This document shows positions 57,667-64,000 of a DNA stretch of 64,000 bases, one piece after another. Under the pieces are notes generated by a model. The model ran no database searches. It was not told the DNA's origin and saw only the letters and a program-made list of their open reading frames with translations. Every line of letters starts with the position of its first letter. The stretch's first letter is position 1. A program made the position numbers and the translations under genes. This DNA is from Paenibacillus bouchesdurhonensis. GTDB taxonomy: Bacteria; Bacillota; Bacilli; Paenibacillales; Paenibacillaceae. Location: assembly GCF_900155685.1 (NCBI RefSeq), contig NZ_LT732548.1, forward strand, positions 4,197,492 through 4,261,491. The letters are read 5' to 3'.

Positions 57667-58956
57667 CTATGCTGTCTCCATCCGGCCTCCGCCAAGGACA
57701 ACAACTTTTGCCTTTCCGGTCATCCCGGCAGTAGCATTCCTCGTATCGAATACAAGACGCGAATGCTTCAGAATACTCTCAAGCGGTAATTCGCGATGAT
57801 CCGTGGCAATCACGACGCAGTCCGCCAAGCGAAATTCAGAATTGCTGGCCTTTGCCGTCTTCAGCACCATTCCCTCTATTTCAAGCTTAGTAATGTAGGG
57901 ATCGTAATAGAGCACCTCCGCTCCTTCCTTGGCCAGTAAACGAATCAGTTCAATGGAACTGGATCCCCTGATGTCGGCCACGTTCTTCTTAAAGGTAATG
58001 CCCATGACAAAGATCCGGAGACCCTTCATGCTTTTTTGCCTTAGCGCCTCCTTCATCCTTGAAATAACGTAAGCGGGCATGCTGCGATTAATACGTGACG
58101 ACAATTCAATGAACGAGCTGGTTACGCCGATTTGCTGGGTCTTCCATTGCAAATAATGAGGGTCTACGGGGATGCAGTGCCCGCCGATTCCTGGACCAGG
58201 GTAGAATGCCGTATATCCAAACGGCTTAGAAGAAGCCGCCTCGACGACCTCCCACACATTGATATTCAATTTGTCGCATAATACGGCAAATTCATTGATA
58301 AAAGAAATGTTTACGAGTCGAAACGTATTCTCCAGCAGCTTCGTCATTTCAGCTGTATCCGTGGAGGATACCTTGATCACCTGGGCAAAAACAGCCTTAT
58401 AAAGACGCTCTGTCCGAAGCGCGCACTCCTCGGTCACGCCGCTTACCACTTTAGGAATAGCAGTCAAAGGAAATTGTTCATTGCCCGGATCGACTCTCTC
58501 GGGCGAGAAACCTATATAAATCTCCTTACCCGTCGATAGGCCGCTTTCCTCCAACAGCGGCATCAGCACTTCTTTGGTAGTTCCCGGGTAGGTCGAGCTT
58601 TCCAAAGTCACTAACTGACCGGCTCTTAAATGGACTCTTAAACGCTTAGCTGCATCAATAAGATAGGATAGATCCGGCACATGCTCCTTCGTCAGAGGCG
58701 TAGGTACACAAATAATTACCGACTCAGCCGGCTTAACAGCGCTGAAATCCGAGGATAAAGTGAATCTTCCTTGTGCAACGGCCAGTTGGATGGTTTCGTC
58801 CGGCACGTCCGCAATATGACTTTTTCCTTTTTGCAGGCTCTTAAGCTTTTGTTCATCCAAATCAATTCCTATTACGTTATACCCCTTATTTAGAAAAGCT
58901 GCGGCCAGTGGCAAGCCTACGTACCCAAGACCAATAATTGCAATATTCCTACTCAC
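57667..58956 (-). CDS. UDP-HexNAc 6-dehydrogenase (WbpA/WecC type)
   Basis: The 429-residue protein has the UDP-sugar dehydrogenase plan: GLGYVGLPLAAAFLNKGYNV, IICVPTPLTKEHVPDLSYL, the STYPGTT motif, the catalytic GPGIGGHCIPVDPHYL and the late FDTRNA. It oxidises C6 of a UDP-hexosamine to the uronate. The RCPVD-like vs GGHCIPVDP form points to the WbpA/WecC branch acting on N-acetyl sugars rather than glucose. It stands with other glycan genes on the minus strand. Confidence 0.9.
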   Translation of the reverse strand: MSRNIAIIGLGYVGLPLAAAFLNKGYNVIGIDLDEQKLKSLQKGKSHIADVPDETIQLAVAQGRFTLSSDFSAVKPAESVIICVPTPLTKEHVPDLSYLIDAAKRLRVHLRAGQLVTLESSTYPGTTKEVLMPLLEESGLSTGKEIYIGFSPERVDPGNEQFPLTAIPKVVSGVTEECALRTERLYKAVFAQVIKVSSTDTAEMTKLLENTFRLVNISFINEFAVLCDKLNINVWEVVEAASSKPFGYTAFYPGPGIGGHCIPVDPHYLQWKTQQIGVTSSFIELSSRINRSMPAYVISRMKEALRQKSMKGLRIFVMGITFKKNVADIRGSSSIELIRLLAKEGAEVLYYDPYITKLEIEGMVLKTAKASNSEFRLADCVVIATDHRELPLESILKHSRLVFDTRNATAGMTGKAKVVVLGGGRMETA

Positions 58957-59045
58957 ATTCAGCCCTCCTTCTCCTATACTGCTAGATTAGTATATGAGAG
59001 GATGTTCTTGTCAGTTTGGATGCATGCTCATAACAGATTTAATTT

Positions 59046-59978
59046 TCATCCATTTTTTAAGATATTTCGTATAATTTTCAGCAGCTTCTGTGCTCGAACT
59101 GCGGTCGTATGATTCTCATGAATGAACTCGTAGCCCTGTCTGGTGATCCGCTCGCGCAAAGCTTCAGCCTGCGGCTGTAAATAATACTCCACTTTCTCTT
59201 CATAATCCCGCTCGGAAACGGCAATGAAATGAACTCCCGACCTAAAGCCCAGGTCTCTCAAATCCTCGTTTGGCGGAGCCATTAGCATCGAATAGCTGGC
59301 CGGCACCTCAAAATATTTGCGAAGCGAATATTTATATATGGAATCGCAGGTTAGGAAAATTTTCGCCCGGTTGGCCTCCATCGCAAATTTTTGCGCTACG
59401 AGTGCAGGTTTATCTACTTCGAAGTTCGCGTATCCCGGATGCTTGTGGAAGACAAACCAAGGTTCCTTCAAATACCTGTTTTTCATTAAATGCCGTAAGG
59501 GATAGATTCTGCGGTTGATAGCCCCCATGAGTAAAACATCGATATCCTTGGGCTGATTGTAATTCCTGAATACGCTAGGCTCTGCGAAATGAGGCAGCCA
59601 GTATAAATTCCCCTCGTATTCGGGGTACCTGTTTCGAAAAGCCCTGCGGTAGATCGTAAAAATGTTAGCCGGCTTTCTGGCCAGAAACTCTCTCCGCTTA
59701 TCCACATGTCCATGAAGGTCGTGCATAATCATCCCCCAAGGGATTTGCAGATCAAACACGCCTTCTACAGGAGGACAATGCGTGGAGTGGAACATGTCAT
59801 TTAGCAGGACGAAGTCAGGAGTAAACGGTAAACTACGAAGAATTTCCGGCATTTCTCCGCCTTCATGACACAATGCTACATCTGCATGCTTGGCAAGCTC
59901 CATCTTCAAGTAATGAAAATTACGCTCCAGATACTGACTAAAGTCTTTCGTGATAAACAAAATTTTTAGCCGCTTCAT
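59046..59978 (-). CDS. CgeB-like glycosyltransferase
   Basis: A protein of about 310 residues: LKILFITKDFSQYLERNFHY at the start, the FVLLNDMFHSTHCPPVEGVF region, and a C-terminal CgeB-type block (KIFLTCDSIYKYSLRKYFEV, then ERITRQGYEFIHENHT). CgeB of Bacillus acts on spore-crust glycosylation, and similar proteins belong to spore or surface glycan clusters. The start at 59978 has a GAGG site 9 bases before it. Confidence 0.82.
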   Translation of the reverse strand: MKRLKILFITKDFSQYLERNFHYLKMELAKHADVALCHEGGEMPEILRSLPFTPDFVLLNDMFHSTHCPPVEGVFDLQIPWGMIMHDLHGHVDKRREFLARKPANIFTIYRRAFRNRYPEYEGNLYWLPHFAEPSVFRNYNQPKDIDVLLMGAINRRIYPLRHLMKNRYLKEPWFVFHKHPGYANFEVDKPALVAQKFAMEANRAKIFLTCDSIYKYSLRKYFEVPASYSMLMAPPNEDLRDLGFRSGVHFIAVSERDYEEKVEYYLQPQAEALRERITRQGYEFIHENHTTAVRAQKLLKIIRNILKNG

Positions 59979-60023
59979 CGCTCCCATCCTCTCTCAAGGC
60001 GGCCTTCCCGATCTATTTCTTTC

Positions 60024-60068
60024 ATAAAAAAGCTTGAAAGCTTGCCGGAATTTACCTGACAAGCTTTC
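60024..60068 (-). terminator. Terminator
   Basis: GAAAGCTTG pairs with CAAGCTTTC across a loop of about 15 bases, with T residues beyond it on the minus strand. It closes the small surface-protein gene. Confidence 0.7.
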
Positions 60069-60079
60069 TGGCAAAGCTC

Positions 60080-60490
60080 TCATCTAGACCATGAAGCCGT
60101 ACCTACAAATGTTTCTGGACCATTGCGAACCGACGTAGACACACCCGATATAAATGAGGAATATACCGTATGCGGTGAAGCCGGAGCATTCAGATCGGCA
60201 GCGACAAAGCTCGTATGATGCGTATCGGTTGCTTCGCTTACCGCGCCTTCCAGCGTATAAATTACATTCGCGGGTGCGTAGGTCGCACCGCGAACGATCT
60301 CGATTCGGAAATTATCGCCAATGTCCCCCAGAATCCCGACGCTTCCATGTAAAATAACGATCGGTTTAGGTGCGTTATACGTCTGCAATCCAATAATTCC
60401 GAATAACTCGGGTGTAAAGGACAGCGGAGTCCCCGGAAAACCTGGCCGATTCGAGTTCATGGATGCTCTGGCATCTAAGAAAACCCCCAA
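60080..60490 (-). CDS. Small putative surface protein, unknown family
   Basis: A 136-residue protein read from TTG behind AGGAGGTGA. The N-terminus is Pro/Ser-rich (NSNRPGFPGTPLSFTPELFG); the rest is beta-rich with KPIVILHGSVGILGDIGDNF, EIVRGATYAPANVIYTLEG and FVAADLNAPASPHTVYSSFI, like a jelly-roll of exosporium or tip proteins. There is no signal peptide, as for spore-coat proteins assembled in the mother cell. Lying inside a glycan cluster, it may be the glycosylated target; this is inference. Confidence 0.6.
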   Translation of the reverse strand: MGVFLDARASMNSNRPGFPGTPLSFTPELFGIIGLQTYNAPKPIVILHGSVGILGDIGDNFRIEIVRGATYAPANVIYTLEGAVSEATDTHHTSFVAADLNAPASPHTVYSSFISGVSTSVRNGPETFVGTASWSR

Positions 60491-60621
60491 TATACGTTCA
60501 CCTCCTAAAATTCCAAGCTACATTACCCTATGCTAAAGTTAATCCTTATGAATAGACAGGTTACATGGGATAGACGCTCATTTTGAAAATTTATTATGAT
60601 AAGCTGAGCGTTGATTCAATC

Positions 60622-61335
60622 CTAACGCGCACGATGAAGCAGCCGATGCAGCCTCCGCTTGTAACGGTGCTGCACGGCAGCAATTTCCTGGCCGATCGCA
60701 ACTTGATGCCGAAGAGTTCCCATGCCGGGATGACGTCGATAAGCAGTAAGAGGCTGATTCAAATAATGGAGGGAAATTCTAGCAAGCAAAATCCGATGCC
60801 ATAAATCATAATCATGGGTATACGGAAGCCGTTCATTGAACAGCCCTATTCGCGCAAACAGGCTTTGTTTAATCATGACCGTACATCCGTTCACCGGATT
60901 GCCGCCCAGGAAGGTAAGCAGCAGCTCCCGACGGGTCATTGGAGAAGCGCCTGCACTATATTGAACCGTTATCCCGTTCTCATCGATATAATCGAAATTC
61001 GTATGGGAAATGAGCGCTCTATTTTTAAGCATAAAATCAAGCTGTGTACTGATTTTATCGGGATAGAACAAGTCATCCGAGCTGAGCCAGGCGATATACT
61101 CGCCGGTAGCATGGCGTATTCCGTGATTAAGGGCGGTTGCTGTTCCCCCATTTTTCTTGCCCAAATAATAAATTCGATTCTGATATGGCGCCAGCAATTC
61201 GGCATGCGAGGTCGAGCCGTCATCTACCACGATAATTTCTAGGTTGGGGTAGGTCTGATTCAATGCGCTGGATACAGCCTGCTCGATATAAGGACAATTA
61301 TAAAAAGGGATAATGATGCTTACTTTTGCACTCAT
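60622..61335 (-). CDS. GT2 glycosyltransferase
   Basis: The 237-residue protein is a GT-A family 2 enzyme: VSIIIPFYNCPYIEQAVSSA, LEIIVVDDGSTSH, the SSDDLFYPDKI metal motif and the acceptor region LPYTHDYDLWHRIL. It shares the neighbourhood of the surface-glycan genes and its start overlaps the end of the epimerase gene. Confidence 0.9.
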   Translation of the reverse strand: MSAKVSIIIPFYNCPYIEQAVSSALNQTYPNLEIIVVDDGSTSHAELLAPYQNRIYYLGKKNGGTATALNHGIRHATGEYIAWLSSDDLFYPDKISTQLDFMLKNRALISHTNFDYIDENGITVQYSAGASPMTRRELLLTFLGGNPVNGCTVMIKQSLFARIGLFNERLPYTHDYDLWHRILLARISLHYLNQPLTAYRRHPGMGTLRHQVAIGQEIAAVQHRYKRRLHRLLHRAR

Positions 61336-62264
61336 ATATAATCCGCGTCCTCCCTTCGGAAATACTGTAAAATATCGTTAACGGAGGAATCCCATGCAAC
61401 CGATGGACTCCAGCCCATTTCCTTCAAGGCTTCTGGCTGGATATTTGGAGTTTCCGGCAGCACGCCTGCATGCTCGCTTCGGGATTCCTCTTCAATCAGA
61501 CAATCCACCCTTGCCAAGCTGATAAAAGATTTACATACCTCCCCAAGGCTTTTATCCACTCCCGAGCAGACCGGATATACTTCGCCGGGGACGCCTTGCT
61601 GCAGCAGCAATTCATAGGCGTTGACGGCATCCCTAACATCAAGGAAGTCTCTGGTCGCTTGCGTGGACGACAGACGAAACGGCCCCCTTGGCTCCCCTCG
61701 CTCGAGCGCAGCAATATGTCCGGCGAGCAGAGAGCAAATGCCGGTTGAGGGCCCCGGCCCAACCAAATTTCCAGGTTCGGCTAAAACAATTTTCTGTTGA
61801 AATAATTGCCCCCACGCCAGCGATACAGCCTCCTGGATCGATTTGCTTAGGCCATATGGATGAGTGGGTTCCACGGGGAATCTTAGGTCAAATTTAAGCC
61901 GAGAGCTGGCAATTAGGATCATAGCGTCCTCGTAGCCGCGCAGGGCATTCAGCAAATGCACAGTAGCCATAATATTGCTTTCCACGTAAAGAACCGGGTT
62001 CACCCATGATTCAGATACCGAATTTCTGCCGGCAAGATGAAGGACATATTGGGGAGCAACGCATTGGACGATTTCCTGCACCTGATCTGGTTTATTCATA
62101 TCGCAGACATAATAATCTACCCCGCTTATTGGAGACATCACTTCTAGGGAAGCACGTGTTCGTACAATGGCAGCTACCCGATACCCTTTCTCGGCTAATT
62201 TTCGGCAGGCATGCCGCCCTGTAAATCCTCCGGCTCCCGTAACGAGAACGACCGGGCTATCCAT
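61332..62264 (-). CDS. NAD-dependent epimerase/dehydratase
   Basis: The 310-residue SDR protein has GAGGFTGRHACRKLAEKGYR, VLHLAGRNSVSESW, the YxxxK pair PYGLSKSIQEA and EPGNLVGPGPSTG, like GDP-mannose 4,6-dehydratase/RMD-type enzymes. It would modify a nucleotide sugar for the surface polymer. It overlaps the RmlD-like gene. Confidence 0.85.
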   Translation of the reverse strand: MDSPVVLVTGAGGFTGRHACRKLAEKGYRVAAIVRTRASLEVMSPISGVDYYVCDMNKPDQVQEIVQCVAPQYVLHLAGRNSVSESWVNPVLYVESNIMATVHLLNALRGYEDAMILIASSRLKFDLRFPVEPTHPYGLSKSIQEAVSLAWGQLFQQKIVLAEPGNLVGPGPSTGICSLLAGHIAALERGEPRGPFRLSSTQATRDFLDVRDAVNAYELLLQQGVPGEVYPVCSGVDKSLGEVCKSFISLARVDCLIEEESRSEHAGVLPETPNIQPEALKEMGWSPSVAWDSSVNDILQYFRREDADYI

Positions 62265-63087
62265 CGCCCTTCATCCACTCTGCCATTTCTACGATCATAT
62301 CCCGAAATGTGGGCAGCCTAAATTGTACGTCCTTCCGGGTAGATACCAGGGTGCGATCCATGGAAGGTTCGTCCGTCGGTATGATCGTGACATCTTGCTT
62401 AGTCCATATTTCCTGAAATAGCTTCAGCATATCGTGCTTCGTGACGATCTCCGGATGGGCTAAATGCACGAGTCCCGAAAGGGAGGAATCGAGTACGGAA
62501 TCAATCGTTTTCGCCAATTGAATAGTCGTTACTCCGTTCCAGGGGACGCGTCGGTAGCCGTTCACCTCGCCTTTTTGACCCAGAAACCACTGCAGTAAAC
62601 CAATTCCTTTCCCCCTTATTTCGGGCCCGATGATCGATGTGCGGATCGTAAGATGCCCTTCATCGCGCACCTCGCCAAGCGACTTTGTTATTGCATAGGT
62701 AGATGTTCCGTCCGCCGCATCGTTTTCTTCGTACCCTCCCTTGCTGCCGAGGAAGACACAATCCGTACTAATATGAATCAGGCGGGCGGACAGAGCGTCG
62801 GCCGCACTGCGCAAACGATGGGGAAGAAATCCGTTAATATGGTAAGCCGCAATTTTGTTCTGATCAGCGAAATGATTCAGTACCCCCACCGCGTTGACAA
62901 TGACATCCGGTCTCACCAGTTGGAGGGCTCGATCAACCGCAGAAATATCATTAACGTCAAGTATTAGCGACCCGGGGTCGCTCACGTCCCGGGTCGTATA
63001 GAATACTTGATGCTTCCCTTGCCGCTGGAAATAGCGAACCAATACATGACCTGCCATGCCATTGCCGCCCATGATTAGAATTTTCAT
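62257..63087 (-). CDS. RmlD/WbjC-like SDR reductase
   Basis: The 276-residue protein resembles dTDP-4-dehydrorhamnose reductase and CapF/WbjC-type reductases: LIMGGNGMAGHVLVRYFQRQ, VIVNAVGVLNHFADQN, the TDCVFLGSKGGY strand, YAITKSLGE (YxxxK) and TIRTSIIGPE. It lacks the cupin domain that CapF carries. Following dehydratase copy 2, it may reduce the 4-keto-sugar produced there. The stop overlaps the next gene. Confidence 0.85.
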   Translation of the reverse strand: MKILIMGGNGMAGHVLVRYFQRQGKHQVFYTTRDVSDPGSLILDVNDISAVDRALQLVRPDVIVNAVGVLNHFADQNKIAAYHINGFLPHRLRSAADALSARLIHISTDCVFLGSKGGYEENDAADGTSTYAITKSLGEVRDEGHLTIRTSIIGPEIRGKGIGLLQWFLGQKGEVNGYRRVPWNGVTTIQLAKTIDSVLDSSLSGLVHLAHPEIVTKHDMLKLFQEIWTKQDVTIIPTDEPSMDRTLVSTRKDVQFRLPTFRDMIVEMAEWMKGDG

Positions 63088-64000
63088 GATATAAATCCCC
63101 CGCGAACCAACAGGTTCCGGATCTCGTCTTTATTCATCAAATTATGCTCCGAGCTGAAGCTGTCGAAGGGCACAAGAGGATAATGTCTATACCGCCCTTT
63201 TAATTCTGGGAAATCCAGGGTAGGCAGAATAACCAGATACTCACGGTCATAGACTATGGTAGTCATGCTTTCGTATTCACTCATGAGGATTTCATGAATT
63301 TTCTCTCCAGGGCGAATCCCTGACTCGATTATCTCCACGTTTTCTTGACCTGATGCTTCAATCAATACTTCTGCCAAATCAACGATGCGGCAGGTCGGCA
63401 TGAACATGACAAAGATTTCTCCGCCGATGCTCTCAATGGATGCCTTGAAGAGCAGACTGATAGCATCGGGCAAAGTAAAGAAGAAGCGCGTCATTTGCAT
63501 GTCTGTAATGCGGACATGGTTTTTATTCATAATTTGACTTTTGAATAAGTGAATGACACTGCCATTTGTGCCAAGCACGTTACCTCCTCGGACGCATACA
63601 AATTTCGTATCGTTCTGCAACAGGTTTGCATAGACGATTAACTTCTCCCCGATCGCCTTGGTCATCCCATAGAAATTTGACGGATTCGCAGCCTTATCCG
63701 TGGAAATATAAATCACTTTTTTCACCTTATTCTCTATTGCTGCTTCGATCACATTCTGAGTTCCGATCACATTAGTCTTCAACGCTTCGTAGGGTTGATC
63801 CTCGCAAACGGGAACATGCTTCAATGCAGCCAGATGATAAACGATATCAACTGACTTGCATGCGTCCATCAAAGCTTCTTTATCGCGAATATCCCCGATG
63901 CGAAAGGTGAGCCTATCATCCTCAAATGCACGGTTCATAGACACCTGCGTAGATTCATTTCGCGAAAATACGATAACTTCCTTCGGCTGCTGCACAAGAA
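63084..64000 (-). CDS. UDP-GlcNAc 4,6-dehydratase-like (CapE/PseB family), copy 2, cut by window edge
   Basis: The gene runs off the right edge, so the first 30 or so residues with the Rossmann motif are not visible. The rest has HLAALKHVPVCEDQPYEALK, the ISTDKAANPSNFYGMTKAIG core and SGIRPGEKIHEILMSEYESM, all features of CapE-type dehydratases. It is clearly paralogous to the protein at 55879-56868. It heads a sugar-nucleotide set: dehydratase, RmlD-like reductase, epimerase. Confidence 0.9.
   Translation of the reverse strand, partial: LVQQPKEVIVFSRNESTQVSMNRAFEDDRLTFRIGDIRDKEALMDACKSVDIVYHLAALKHVPVCEDQPYEALKTNVIGTQNVIEAAIENKVKKVIYISTDKAANPSNFYGMTKAIGEKLIVYANLLQNDTKFVCVRGGNVLGTNGSVIHLFKSQIMNKNHVRITDMQMTRFFFTLPDAISLLFKASIESIGGEIFVMFMPTCRIVDLAEVLIEASGQENVEIIESGIRPGEKIHEILMSEYESMTTIVYDREYLVILPTLDFPELKGRYRHYPLVPFDSFSSEHNLMNKDEIRNLLVRGGFIS

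Noticed and set aside
1..64000. CRISPR arrays, insertion sequences and rRNA genes
   Set aside because: No regularly spaced direct repeats with unique spacers, no transposase-like protein and no rRNA segments were seen on reading both strands.

Overview
The window is Gram-positive, spore-forming Bacillales DNA, most likely Paenibacillus or a close relative. The grounds are a GerE-type spore regulator, a YhcN/YlaJ-type spore lipoprotein, strong AGGAGG ribosome sites and the style of the phage genes. No species is assigned.

About 46.7 kb, from the left edge to about 46,765, is one prophage whose left end lies outside the window. Its right end sits inside a minus-strand gene that reads as GerE for 50 residues and then runs into phage DNA and stops. 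The prophage therefore splits gerE, in the manner of elements known to interrupt other sporulation genes (skin in sigK, SPbeta in spsM). The missing 3' part of gerE should lie beyond the left edge. This is the most interesting observation here.

Phage layout. From 19.4 kb leftwards runs an early operon with many overlapping genes. It encodes an XRE protein, an ORF6N antirepressor, several very small proteins, an SbcC-like ATPase, a RecT/Bet annealase, an MBL hydrolase, a DnaQ-like exonuclease, a replisome organiser, a helicase loader, a DnaB helicase, the phage's own DnaN clamp, a RuvC-like nuclease, a repeat-bearing cytosine methyltransferase, an SNF2-methyltransferase fusion, a PAPS-reductase remnant, a dUTPase and the start of a DUF5131 protein. 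Three early proteins carry clamp-binding-like peptides. From 19.4 to 22.9 kb lie the immunity region (repressor, five operator-like repeats, two LexA-like boxes) and cargo genes: a membrane-anchored protein, YolD and a STAS-like/GHKL ATPase. From 43.7 to 22.9 kb, leftwards, runs the late operon: lambda-type packaging and head (Nu1, GpA, GpB, GpC, GpD, GpE types), a P2-type contractile tail with a -1 frameshift in the tail chaperone, baseplate, fibre, holin and amidase. Small separately terminated genes and a degenerate tRNA-Leu-like sequence fill 44 to 46.7 kb. No integrase is visible.

The chromosome to the right (46.8 to 64 kb) holds glpK, a MarR regulator, an RpiR-type regulator with nagB and nagA, a YhcN/YlaJ-type lipoprotein, and a surface-glycan cluster (six glycosyltransferase-type proteins, two UDP-GlcNAc 4,6-dehydratase-like genes, a UDP-sugar dehydrogenase, two further sugar-nucleotide SDR enzymes and a small putative surface protein). 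The second dehydratase runs off the right edge. All functional assignments come from reading motifs by eye. No database search was run.
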